A DNA stretch of 9,619 nucleotides from Nitrospiria bacterium (GCA_919902475.1 CAKKRA010000410.1:3403-13021); one strand, 5' to 3'. Shown: positions 1 to 7,120, counted from the first letter of the stretch. Numbers and translations are program-made. The notes: a model not told the origin generated them from the letters alone.

Positions 1-489
1 CATCCATTTTATATCTGCAAAATTCCTCGGCTTCAGCGGAAGGCTTGCGCCGCCGGGGCCGTCTCCAGCGCCTGTCTTGCCATGGCAAAAGGCACAGTCC
101 CTGAAATAGATTTCCTTGCCCTTTGCTGCCATATCCTTTGTGCTTGAAAAGGAGATAGTATAGAAGATAACATTCCAGAGGTCATCGTCCTTCATGTTAG
201 TAAAGGCAGACATAGCGCCTTTGCCTTTTCTTGTAATATTGTAAAGCTCTGCAGGACTCATTAATCTCATCTTGGAGTGATCAGTAAAATCTGTTGGCTT
301 TGGATTGAGGCTTGGTGCTGCATTGCCTTTTCCATTGCCGCCTGCGCCATGACAAAAACCGCACTGCTTGTCATAAATTGCCTTGCCGGCAGAGGCATTC
401 GGCTTCTTTTTTGGGAATGCCTCCTGTGCAAAGGCATTTGAAGCGAAAACAAATGAAAAGATTAATAGAGACAAAAATAGTTTTTTCAT
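1..489 (-). CDS. Secreted diheme cytochrome c (3' end cut by window edge)
   Basis: The first 163 residues of a periplasmic electron-transfer protein are present; the frame is still open at base 1. The start is ATG at 489-487, preceded by a strong AGGAGGT Shine-Dalgarno five bases upstream. Residues 1-21 form a classic Sec signal peptide: MKK, a hydrophobic stretch, then a likely cleavage after NAFA, before QE. Two c-type heme sites follow: CGFCH at residues 43-47 and CAFCH at 132-136, each followed by a G-rich loop as in class I cytochromes. M93 (in KGAMSAF) is a plausible sixth ligand for the first heme; the second ligand would lie past the edge. The two halves look like duplicated small cytochrome c domains. 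The gene follows the FAD oxidoreductase but is separated from it by a palindromic element, so it may be its own transcript. Its donor or acceptor cannot be told from sequence. Confidence 0.93.
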   Translation of the reverse strand, partial: MKKLFLSLLIFSFVFASNAFAQEAFPKKKPNASAGKAIYDKQCGFCHGAGGNGKGNAAPSLNPKPTDFTDHSKMRLMSPAELYNITRKGKGAMSAFTNMKDDDLWNVIFYTISFSSTKDMAAKGKEIYFRDCAFCHGKTGAGDGPGGASLPLKPRNFADIKWM

Positions 490-523
490 TTCAACCTCCT
501 ATTTGCTATCAAAATAAAGTTAA

Positions 524-647
524 CAGATTTAGCCAGAGGGGTCAGATGCAAGGCGGAGCGAGGACTCGCACCGCAGCATACATGTTAGTATGTGAGGATG
601 CGAGGCCGAAGCGACAACGCAGCAGATGACCCCTATCGCTAAATCTG
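524..647. repeat. Palindromic intergenic repeat element
   Basis: Two 21-base arms, 524-544 and 627-647, are inverted copies differing at three adjacent positions (core AGATTTAGC then AGGGGTCA). Between them lie a small central stem (CATAC/GTATG around 579-594) and two diverged direct copies of a GATGC-AGGC-G-AGCGA block near 546-567 and 597-619. The right arm begins two bases after the stop codon of the FAD oxidoreductase. Elements of this general look (GATGCAAGGCG...GCAGATG) recur between genes in many Desulfobacterota and related genomes as far as I recall. The fold could end or protect the upstream transcript, but no clean U-tract follows, so a terminator role is not claimed. Confidence 0.75.
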
Positions 648-649
648 CA

Positions 650-1957
650 TTACCTTACACCGGTTACATGTTCTTTAATTGGCCTCTGCATAACCCAGTT
701 CATAGAACTCCAAGGCATATTTGACTCTCTCTGTGCCTCAAAGTCAAGCAGATTCCCGTCAAGCAGCATCTGCTTTTCAGCATCAGTAAGTTTTACCTGT
801 TTTGTAATAAGCGATGTATATATGCCGCCATAATTTGTATCCTTAATCATAATCACGCCGACCAATACATTGTCCCTGAATACAAGCTTTTTGTATGTAT
901 CCTTTCCCTTTGTCTTCATCACCTCAAGGCCGTCGCCCTCTTTTGTAATAGTGATACCCATTGTCATAATTGCAGTGCCGAATAACGGGAAGGAGTTTAA
1001 TCCCATGCCGCCTGCGTAAATGCGTTCTCTTCCTGCCATATTAGAGCCAGCTACGCGTCCCTGTTCAAATGCAAGAGGGAGGATGGCTAATACGCGGTTA
1101 TCCTTATTTATAAAATCGTATGCCTCAACAACATCACCGCCTGCATAGATATCCTTAACAGAGGTCTCCATGCGGCTGTCAACAACAATCCCCCTGTTTA
1201 CCTTAATATCTGTGTCTTTAACAATCTCAGTATTCGGCCGCACGCCGATTGCCATTACAACAAGCTCACAGAACAACTCTTCTCCATTATCAAGGATAAC
1301 GGCTCTTACCTCATTCTTATCATTTCCAAGTATCTCCTTAACAGTCCTTCCTGTTCTTATCTTTACACCTTTTTTATTTAATTCAGCATGTATAAGCTCG
1401 CCTGCATCTTCATCCAATGCAAGGCCAAGAACCCTCTGTGAAAGCTCAATAATTGTTATATCCTTTTTCATTGCGCCAAAACCCTTAACAGCAGAAAGCC
1501 CGATGAGTCCGCCGCCTATAACTATTACCCTCTTTGCATTTTTGCCGAGTCTTTGAAGATTCTCTGCATGACCCCATGTTGTTAATGGAGAGACCCCTGC
1601 AAACTCAAGCCCTTTTGTAGGAGGAACAAAAGGAGTCCCGCCTGTTGAGATAAAGAGCTTATCAAAACCGAGCCTGCTGCCATTTTCCAATACCACCTCT
1701 TTCTTCTTTGTATCAATTGTCTTAACCTTTGTGCTTAATCTAAGATTCACATTCATCGTGTCATAGAAAGCCTTATCACGATAATACATGTGTTTTGTCT
1801 CCCAGTCCCCGCCCATCCAGTATGATATGAGCGGCCTGCCATAAGCCAGATAAGGCTCTTCAGAGATGATTATTATCTCGCCTTCTTTATCAAGATTACG
1901 GATTGCCTCAACAGTGCTTATGCCTGCATAAGAGTTGCCGATTATCACATATCTCAT
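650..1957 (-). CDS. NAD(P)/FAD-dependent oxidoreductase (pyridine nucleotide-disulfide oxidoreductase fold)
   Basis: A 435-residue flavoprotein that likely moves electrons between NAD(P)H and an iron-sulfur partner in the cytoplasm. Visible parts: an N-terminal FAD-binding Rossmann motif, GNSYAG at residues 7-12 (Ser replaces the usual middle Gly); STGGTPF at 104-110; a second nucleotide-binding motif, VIGGGLIG at 146-153, for NAD(P)H; and the late FAD motif IYAGGDV at 270-276. Residues about 325-400 look like the C-terminal dimerisation domain. The redox cysteine that CoA-disulfide reductases and NADH oxidases carry near residue 42 is absent (sequence is AYGRPLIS), so it groups with ferredoxin/rubredoxin/nitrite-reductase-type NAD(P)H oxidoreductases. 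The start at 1957 lies three bases after the ferredoxin stop, with an AAGGGG ribosome site inside that gene's end, so the two are surely co-expressed. Ferredoxin plus such a flavoprotein is a known pairing beside CO dehydrogenase (CooF plus oxidoreductase); its partner here is inferred. Confidence 0.9.
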   Translation of the reverse strand: MRYVIIGNSYAGISTVEAIRNLDKEGEIIIISEEPYLAYGRPLISYWMGGDWETKHMYYRDKAFYDTMNVNLRLSTKVKTIDTKKKEVVLENGSRLGFDKLFISTGGTPFVPPTKGLEFAGVSPLTTWGHAENLQRLGKNAKRVIVIGGGLIGLSAVKGFGAMKKDITIIELSQRVLGLALDEDAGELIHAELNKKGVKIRTGRTVKEILGNDKNEVRAVILDNGEELFCELVVMAIGVRPNTEIVKDTDIKVNRGIVVDSRMETSVKDIYAGGDVVEAYDFINKDNRVLAILPLAFEQGRVAGSNMAGRERIYAGGMGLNSFPLFGTAIMTMGITITKEGDGLEVMKTKGKDTYKKLVFRDNVLVGVIMIKDTNYGGIYTSLITKQVKLTDAEKQMLLDGNLLDFEAQRESNMPWSSMNWVMQRPIKEHVTGVR

Positions 1958-1960
1958 TGA

Positions 1961-2839
1961 TCATCCCCTTCTTGCACCCAAGAGGTGCTGCTGATACCCA
2001 AGCCTCTCTGCATATTCCTTTCTCTTGTTATAATCATATAAATATGCGCCTGTCTGAACAATTGCGCCAGGCTTGCACGCAGCAACACACGGGGCAGTCT
2101 TATATGATGTGCAGCCGTCGCACTTTCTTGCAACATGCTCCACCTCTGACCTTGTAATAGCGCCAAATGGACATGCCATAACGCACATCCAGCAGCCGAC
2201 ACACCTGTCATAATCTGTCTCAACCCATCCTGTTTCAGCAAGCCTGCGCCTTGTGCCTGTCAAACAGGCAGTCATGCACGGCGCCTCCTCGCAGTTGTGG
2301 CATAGGAGAGGAATATTGAAGCCGCTCGCTTTTTTGATTATTATCCTTGAAATTGGCTCTATCTCTGTATGCTGATATGCAACAGCCTTTTTGCACGCCT
2401 CAACACACTGCGGCCCTCCTCTGTCTGCACAGGCATTGCATTTACCCGGGACAACCATGATATCCCTTTTGAATTCATGCACCATACTGCTGAGCATATC
2501 TGCCCTTGTTTCAGGAACAGCAGGACTTGCTTTTGGCGCTGTTTTTTTAACTGCCTTTACAGGCTTTTTAACTACCTTCTTTTTTACTACACCTACAGCT
2601 TTTTTGGGCAGCCTTGCCTTTGCTGCCTTTTTCGTCAATTTGGTCTTTTGGGAAGGCTTTAACTTTCTTGCAGATCTTACAGGCTTTTTAGTTTTCTTTA
2701 TCTTGCTCTTTCCTTGGCCCTCAACCCTTACCCCTTTACCCTTCACCCTATTTTGCCCCTTGACCCCTGACCCTTGACCCTTTATCTTGCTTTGCCCTTT
2801 GCCCTTTGCCTTTTGCCTTTCGCCTTTCTTTATTGGCAT
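1961..2839 (-). CDS. Four-cluster ferredoxin with lysine-rich histone-H1-like N-terminal tail
   Basis: A 292-residue protein in two parts. Residues 113-292 are a polyferredoxin of the HycB/CooF/DmsB type with 16 cysteines in four groups: C134/137/145/149, C180/183/188/192, C213/216/219/223 and C240/243/251/255. These fit four [4Fe-4S] clusters carrying electrons between partner enzymes. Residues 1 to about 105 are highly basic, with 34 Lys and 6 Arg against two acidic residues. The first 45 are rich in G, K and Q; residues 46-105 are K/A/P/V-rich like histone H1 tails. Such a tail is not normal for this family. The start is nevertheless well supported: ATG at 2839 shares one base with the TorD stop (TGATG) and has GGAGGTG six bases upstream. 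No signal peptide or Tat motif is seen. The FAD oxidoreductase follows after 3 nt and is the likely redox partner. The first in-core Met alternative is residue 115. Confidence 0.9.
   Translation of the reverse strand: MPIKKGERQKAKGKGQSKIKGQGSGVKGQNRVKGKGVRVEGQGKSKIKKTKKPVRSARKLKPSQKTKLTKKAAKARLPKKAVGVVKKKVVKKPVKAVKKTAPKASPAVPETRADMLSSMVHEFKRDIMVVPGKCNACADRGGPQCVEACKKAVAYQHTEIEPISRIIIKKASGFNIPLLCHNCEEAPCMTACLTGTRRRLAETGWVETDYDRCVGCWMCVMACPFGAITRSEVEHVARKCDGCTSYKTAPCVAACKPGAIVQTGAYLYDYNKRKEYAERLGYQQHLLGARRG
2715..2828 (-). repeat. Purine-rich degenerate short repeat inside the ferredoxin gene
   Basis: On the coding strand this stretch is built from variants of GGGCAAA and GGGTCAA/GGGTAA, about seven bases each, repeated roughly fifteen times with drift. 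It encodes part of the first 45 residues of the basic tail (KGKGQSKIKGQGSGVKGQ and so on). It resembles the purine-rich low-complexity runs found between genes in some environmental bacterial genomes, so the start of the coding region may have grown by expansion of such a run. Confidence 0.7.
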
Positions 2840-3687
2840 CAGAGCACCTCCATGAGCTTTAACCTATTATACTCCATATTGAAAATACCCCTTCCCAACA
2901 TTGCCATGCCTTTATAAAAATCTGATTTTGATAGAGATAACAAATCCTCACAGAATTTTGAGCCCCACTGCAAAAGATGGTCTCTTAAAAACTCATCGCA
3001 TAGTGTCTCATGCCTTTTAGCTTCTTCAGTATTACCCTCTTCAAGAAATTTGGCTGTCCTTTCGCTTAATACAGAAACAAACTCACATTCGTGGCTTATG
3101 TGGTCAGGCATCTCTGTGCCTTCTACGCCAAGACCTGCCTTCTTGTAACATTCATTAACCTCAGATGACCTCACACCCATAACCTGCCTCTCACCGCGAT
3201 AGATAGACTCGTAAGGCGAAACAAAGGGGAGATTAGTATCGTATATATTTCTGCAATATTCCTTTTTTAAGCTGTCAAATGTTGAAGCAAATTCCTGCTC
3301 CTTCATGCTGCAAATAGCGCCTCTGCCGTCATCCATCCTTTTATTGCCTTTAAAATCTTTAAGAATAACTGCAAGCTGATTGCATAAAGAACCGTCTATT
3401 ATGGCGTTTGTAAACTCCTCTGTAGGCTCATTATAGCCGTCTGACAGGAATCTGTAAAGAACAGCCCTTGCCTTATAGCTCTTAATCATCTCTTCTGTAT
3501 CCTTTGGAAGCGCAACATCCTCTTCTTCAACCGGCGCAGGCTCACGCTTCCTTGAGACCATCGCCCTCACCCAGAACAGATTGTCATGATTTGCCCCTTC
3601 TGTTTTCCAGAATTTTGCATCCTTGTCATCCACAAAGAGCCTGTCAATCTCTGTTATTTCTATCTTCTTTCTTTCTGTGTCTTTCAT
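2839..3687 (-). CDS. TorD-family molybdoenzyme maturation chaperone
   Basis: A 282-residue cytoplasmic chaperone of the TorD/DmsD/NarJ family, which binds the apo Mo subunit (often its signal peptide) and holds it until the molybdenum cofactor is inserted. Family marks: SPYESIYRGERQVMG at residues 157-171, the signature MPDHISHECEF at 193-203 (compare the family E-P-D-H motif), and FLRDHLLQWGSKFCEDL at 233-249. The family core is all-helical and about 200 residues; this protein has 65-70 extra N-terminal residues, including an acidic PVEEEDVALP stretch at 52-61, that I do not recognise. The start at 3687 has AGAGGTG about 12 bases upstream, a long but usable spacing. The gene lies 25 nt after the VWA gene and overlaps the next gene by one base, so translation is probably coupled. 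Its client is most likely the Mo subunit encoded at 7225-9619. Confidence 0.88.
   Translation of the reverse strand: MKDTERKKIEITEIDRLFVDDKDAKFWKTEGANHDNLFWVRAMVSRKREPAPVEEEDVALPKDTEEMIKSYKARAVLYRFLSDGYNEPTEEFTNAIIDGSLCNQLAVILKDFKGNKRMDDGRGAICSMKEQEFASTFDSLKKEYCRNIYDTNLPFVSPYESIYRGERQVMGVRSSEVNECYKKAGLGVEGTEMPDHISHECEFVSVLSERTAKFLEEGNTEEAKRHETLCDEFLRDHLLQWGSKFCEDLLSLSKSDFYKGMAMLGRGIFNMEYNRLKLMEVL
2845..2851 (-). promoter_or_regulatory. Ribosome binding site deciding the tailed ferredoxin start
   Basis: GGAGGTG on the minus strand, six bases before the ATG at 2839 and inside the end of the TorD gene. It fixes the upstream start and shows that the lysine-rich tail is probably translated. Confidence 0.75.
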
Positions 3688-3712
3688 AATTTTTTATTTC
3701 ACCTCTTTATTT

Positions 3713-6037
3713 TCACACTGTCAGCTTTTTATAAATCTGCGGCAGCCTTGATGGCAGTTTTTCAATATCATCTATGATTGCATAATTCACATCGCCGTAC
3801 ATATGCGGCAGATAATTTGCCCCTTCTTTATCAATGGTAATGCAGAATGAGGTAATACCCTTCATCTTTGCCTCTATCAGCGCCATCCTTGTATCTTCAA
3901 TGCCGTGCTCGCCCTTATATTCATCATAGTCCTCTGGCTTGCCGTCGCTCAGCGTAATCATCAGCTTTTTCCTTGCATCAGTCTTTTCCAAAATCTTTGT
4001 AAGGTGCCTGATTGGAGGCCCCATCCTTGTATAATCGCCTGAGTTTAAGCCGGCAATCCGCCTCTTAACTGCATCGCTGTATTTTTCATTAAAACCCTTC
4101 ACTGTATAAAAATTACAGTTTGCCCTTGTCCTGCTTGAGAAGGCGTAGATCGCATACTTATCCCTGATGCCATTTAGCGCCTCTGAAAAAAGGACCATCG
4201 CCGCCTTTTCCGTATCAATTACCCAGCCATTTGTCGAGCCGCTGATATCAACAAGCAATGCTGTCGCTATATCCCTTCTGTCTTTTTTTGTATTTATGTA
4301 AATGTCATCTGACGGCGCAGAGCCTGCCTTGATATCCACTGCCATCTCAACTGCTGCATCTATATCTATATCATCGCCAAAACTCTGCCTCCGCAGCCTC
4401 TTTGCCTCATCCCTCATCGCCTCAAACTGTTTTCTAATAGAAGAAATCAAATGGGAATATTTTGCCTGTATCTCTTCCACAAGCTTATCAGTTCCTTCCT
4501 CAATTGTCATCTCCCTTAATGCGCACCATTCTTTTCTGAATCTTCCCTTTTTAATATCCCATTCATCATATATAAAAACATTCGGTCCCCTCTCAATAAC
4601 AGCGTCTATATTCAGATCTGCTGCAGGGTTCTGAAACCTTGCCTTAAACCTCTGGCCTGCCTTATCAAAGGCGCGAAGCAAAAGGCTGTTGTCTATTTCA
4701 CCGAGGTTAGAAAGCTCTTTTTCTATCCTCTCTTTTATTTCATCCGAAACGCCGTCAACAATCATCTTCTCTAAGATAAGGTATTCGCCGTCTCCGCCCA
4801 TCTTTTCAATTTCTTCTTCTGTGAATTCCTTTTCTCCTTGTATATCCCATCCGCTTTTGCCGAGCTTCAGCCTGTCATCCTGACCCTTTAAGAAACTTGA
4901 CTTTACCCTCTTTTCTTCCTCTTCTTTAGACTCTTTAATTACATCCTTTATTGTCTTGTTTATAAATTCCTGAGCCTCTGTAATCTTTTCCGGCTTAATG
5001 ATGCCGTGATAGAAGACAGGCTTCAGCTTCATATACGAGCCTGTAATATTATCATCAATCATTTTGTAGATTCTGATTACAGCCTCTGCCGAGGTTATAG
5101 CAGAAGAATCAGGCATATCTATTGCTTCTTTAGCTATCGGCAGCAGCTCATTTAATTGAGAAATACTATCTAATAAATCCTGTCTGTTTTCATAACCGCT
5201 CAAATATCTAAAGAGCGCTTCAACAATCCTATCCTTTGCTGTCAGGCTGTTTATATCAGCCCTTTTAATTATATCAATCCTTTTAAATAACTCAATATCC
5301 CTTTTAAGTCCTTTAAAATCACTGCAGAGGAGCTTTTCAATGCGCAGATTTTCCAATATCATATAGATATCGAGGGCAAGCCCTTTATCAGGAAAGAGAT
5401 TGAAAAAGTTTTCAAAATCTGAAATACCCTTGTTAATATCAGAGCCGTATCTCTTTTTCAGTCGCTGCACGCTATCTTTGATATCATTAAGGTTAAGCCT
5501 GAAGGTTCCGTATTTTACCTGGCCGTATTTATGGGCAATTACCGCCTTATAAGCCTTTAGATTTATATTATCATCATCTGATATGTTTATGAGAGAAGGC
5601 AGAAATATGTTAAGCGTATCTGTATAGGTCTCTTCACCCTCGCATACTGTAAGCCCGTTACCAAGGGCATGCTCATAAAGTTTAAGGATATTTTCAACCT
5701 TTTTAAATTCAAGGCCGTTATTGTATAATACCTTGCTCCCTGCATCTTTCCCGCCTTTATCATAAAGCTCTATCCTTTTGCTAACCCATAAAGGAAGCTG
5801 ATTAATCTCTATCTCTTTTAAGAGCTCAGGTGATGTCAGAAAAAAGTGAAAGGCAAGCTTTGAGTCTGTCTTAGCAAGAAATGTCCCGTGTTTAAAGACC
5901 TCTTTCCTCTCATCAGGCTCAAGCTTTGAAAGAGAGTCAACTGCGCTATACAGACCGTAACTCTCGCCCTCTATAGCAAAATTTGTCCGGCCTAAAACCT
6001 CAATGAGCCCTCTTCTTATTTCTTCTTTTGAAAACAT
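3713..6037 (-). CDS. NorD/CbbO-type VWA-domain protein
   Basis: A 774-residue cytoplasmic protein whose C-terminal third is a von Willebrand factor A domain. The metal-binding MIDAS site is complete: DISGS at residues 597-601, T670 in GDYTRMGPPIRH, and D698 in TLSDGKPEDYD. The YTR-x-G-x-x-x-R pattern and the LSDGKP-DYD segment are typical of NorD and CbbO, which work with MoxR-type AAA ATPases (NorQ, CbbQ) in activating or loading cofactors into metalloenzymes. Residues 1-400 are mostly helical, charged and unrecognised; residues 370-450 are strongly charged. No Walker A motif is seen in the protein, and no AAA ATPase gene lies in the window. The start, ATG at 6037, has no clear Shine-Dalgarno; a hairpin leader lies just upstream. 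It heads the block containing the TorD gene, so a role in maturing the Mo enzyme is likely but inferred. Confidence 0.88.
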   Translation of the reverse strand: MFSKEEIRRGLIEVLGRTNFAIEGESYGLYSAVDSLSKLEPDERKEVFKHGTFLAKTDSKLAFHFFLTSPELLKEIEINQLPLWVSKRIELYDKGGKDAGSKVLYNNGLEFKKVENILKLYEHALGNGLTVCEGEETYTDTLNIFLPSLINISDDDNINLKAYKAVIAHKYGQVKYGTFRLNLNDIKDSVQRLKKRYGSDINKGISDFENFFNLFPDKGLALDIYMILENLRIEKLLCSDFKGLKRDIELFKRIDIIKRADINSLTAKDRIVEALFRYLSGYENRQDLLDSISQLNELLPIAKEAIDMPDSSAITSAEAVIRIYKMIDDNITGSYMKLKPVFYHGIIKPEKITEAQEFINKTIKDVIKESKEEEEKRVKSSFLKGQDDRLKLGKSGWDIQGEKEFTEEEIEKMGGDGEYLILEKMIVDGVSDEIKERIEKELSNLGEIDNSLLLRAFDKAGQRFKARFQNPAADLNIDAVIERGPNVFIYDEWDIKKGRFRKEWCALREMTIEEGTDKLVEEIQAKYSHLISSIRKQFEAMRDEAKRLRRQSFGDDIDIDAAVEMAVDIKAGSAPSDDIYINTKKDRRDIATALLVDISGSTNGWVIDTEKAAMVLFSEALNGIRDKYAIYAFSSRTRANCNFYTVKGFNEKYSDAVKRRIAGLNSGDYTRMGPPIRHLTKILEKTDARKKLMITLSDGKPEDYDEYKGEHGIEDTRMALIEAKMKGITSFCITIDKEGANYLPHMYGDVNYAIIDDIEKLPSRLPQIYKKLTV

Positions 6038-6051
6038 AATTATAATTTGAA

Positions 6052-6079
6052 CTCATAAAGGCAGCCGCAGCCTTTAGAG
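6052..6079 (-). promoter_or_regulatory. Leader hairpin upstream of the VWA gene
   Basis: The stem TAAAGGC/GCCTTTA (6056-6062 with 6070-6076) is extended by CTC/GAG (6052-6054 with 6077-6079) across one bulged base, with a 7-base loop. It lies 15 bases before the VWA start and after the terminator of the preceding block. It could be a 5' leader structure; no U-tract follows, so it is not a terminator. I cannot name a promoter in the space between the terminator and the gene. Confidence 0.45.
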
Positions 6080-6104
6080 CCTGTCCTGAAACAAAACATT
6101 TATT

Positions 6105-6134
6105 AAAAAACAAAGGGGGAATAATCCCCCCTTT
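6105..6134 (-). terminator. Rho-independent terminator after the 78-residue gene
   Basis: Read on the minus strand: AAAGGGGGG, loop ATTATT, CCCCCTTT, one G, then six T. The stem is GC-rich (eight or nine pairs with one bulged base) and the T-run is at 6110-6105. It lies 36 bases after the stop of the 78-residue gene and separates the Mo-enzyme block from the VWA/TorD block. Confidence 0.85.
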
Positions 6135-6169
6135 TGAAGGCAAAAATAAAAACATATTTCTTTACAGCA

Positions 6170-6406
6170 TCAATAAAATGGAACCGGCTGATACCATTTA
6201 ATCCCTGCCTTTGAAAGCAATTGCTTTGCCTTTTCCCCGTCTGTCGGGTTCAAATGGATGGTCGCATGATAAGGCTCAACAGATGCCACTGTCTTGTATA
6301 CCATTCCTATCTTCTCCTTTGCAAGGAGGTCGTATGCCTTATTATAATCACCATTCATATACTCAACCCTTATAGGTGTTGTAACGATTGTTCCAACCTT
6401 TGACAT
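6170..6406 (-). CDS. Small 78-residue protein, function unknown
   Basis: A real gene by its signals: ATG at 6406 with AAGGAG eight bases upstream, a clean stop, and an intrinsic terminator just after it. The protein is soluble, without signal peptide, membrane segment or cysteine. Its pattern suggests alternating strands and helices: VGTIVTTPIRVEYM (strand), DYNKAYDLLAKEKIG (helix), MVYKTVASVEPYHATIHLN (two strands), DGEKAKQLLSKAGI (helix), KWYQPVPFY (strand). That order would suit a small ACT-like or ferredoxin-like alpha/beta fold, but this is a guess from the pattern alone. It follows the ferredoxin subunit by 82 nt in the same block as the Mo enzyme. A binding or assembly role for that enzyme is possible; no family is recognised. 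Confidence 0.8.
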   Translation of the reverse strand: MSKVGTIVTTPIRVEYMNGDYNKAYDLLAKEKIGMVYKTVASVEPYHATIHLNPTDGEKAKQLLSKAGIKWYQPVPFY

Positions 6407-6488
6407 AATTTACGCTCCTTTCTATAAAAGCTAATTTTATAAAGGCTCCAGATGCTAAGCATCAAATAAAGGGGGTCGCTGTATTCTT

Positions 6489-7115
6489 TTATCTCACCAC
6501 AGGCGCGCCTGTCTTTTGGCTCTCCAAAATCTGTGTCAGGTGCTTTGCATGCCTCTCCCTCAAGATAGTTGACATCTCATTGACATCGCCAAAATAGAGC
6601 GCCTTTGTTGAGCACTTTGTCGCGCACGCAGGCATGAGCCCCTGGTCCACCCTGTCCTTGCAGTAATCGCATTTGATTACCTTCTTTGTAACAGGATTGA
6701 GCTGCGGCGCGCCGAATGGGCATGCTGCAATACAGGACTTGCATCCTATACATGCCTTCTCATCAACAAATACTATGCCGTCTGTCCTTTTCTGCATTGC
6801 GCCTGTTGGACATGCCTCTACGCATGGCGCAGGGTCGCAGTGGTTGCATGCTGTCCAGATGAATGAAGTCTTTAGCTTTCCGCCGATGACCTTTGGCCCA
6901 ACCTGAATAATCCTGCACTGCCTTGGGCCAACTGGAACATCGTGCTCAAGCTTGCAGTGAACCTCGCAGCCAAAGCATCCGATGCACCTTGAAGGGTCAT
7001 GGAACATCTGCCACTGCTTGGAGTGGCCGCGAAGGGTAACCCTTGACTCTCTGCCTTCATGGGGCACTTCCTTCTCTGCAAAACCCTCTTCTGCCTTATA
7101 TAAATATTCTGTCAT
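6489..7115 (-). CDS. Four-cluster ferredoxin subunit of a molybdoenzyme (DmsB/PsrB/PhsB-like)
   Basis: A 208-residue electron-transfer subunit of the DMSO-reductase beta-subunit type. Sixteen cysteines make four [4Fe-4S] sites: C44/47/50/54, C90/93/98/102, C122/125/128/132 and C149/152/164/168. The last has the long 11-residue spacer common in this family. In such enzymes the chain passes electrons between the Mo subunit and a membrane or soluble partner. The upstream gene (109 nt away) encodes the Mo subunit, so the two are likely an AB pair. The start is set at ATG 7115: a TTG in the same frame at 7127 would add four residues, but it overlaps the GGAGG ribosome site (7125-7121) that serves the ATG. 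There is no signal peptide; if the complex is exported, this subunit would ride with the Mo subunit, whose N-terminus is outside the window. Confidence 0.93.
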   Translation of the reverse strand: MTEYLYKAEEGFAEKEVPHEGRESRVTLRGHSKQWQMFHDPSRCIGCFGCEVHCKLEHDVPVGPRQCRIIQVGPKVIGGKLKTSFIWTACNHCDPAPCVEACPTGAMQKRTDGIVFVDEKACIGCKSCIAACPFGAPQLNPVTKKVIKCDYCKDRVDQGLMPACATKCSTKALYFGDVNEMSTILRERHAKHLTQILESQKTGAPVVR

Positions 7116-7120
7116 CTTTT

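Noticed and set aside
312..629. Open frame of 105 residues on the plus strand
   Set aside because: It lies antisense to the cytochrome c gene and runs into the palindromic element, with no domain and no ribosome site; a shadow.
1954..2241. Open frame of 95 residues on the minus strand
   Set aside because: It is another frame of the cysteine-rich end of the tailed ferredoxin, which is clearly the real frame.
6039..6044. TATAAT on the minus strand as a -10 box for the VWA gene
   Set aside because: It ends one base before the ATG, so transcription would begin inside the gene, and no -35 box is convincing; the stretch is simply AT-rich.
6423..6463. Short inverted repeats in the gap after the ferredoxin (ATAAAA/TTTTAT and GATGCT/AGCATC)
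   Set aside because: Short stems without a U-tract in the right place; the chance level is high and no function follows.
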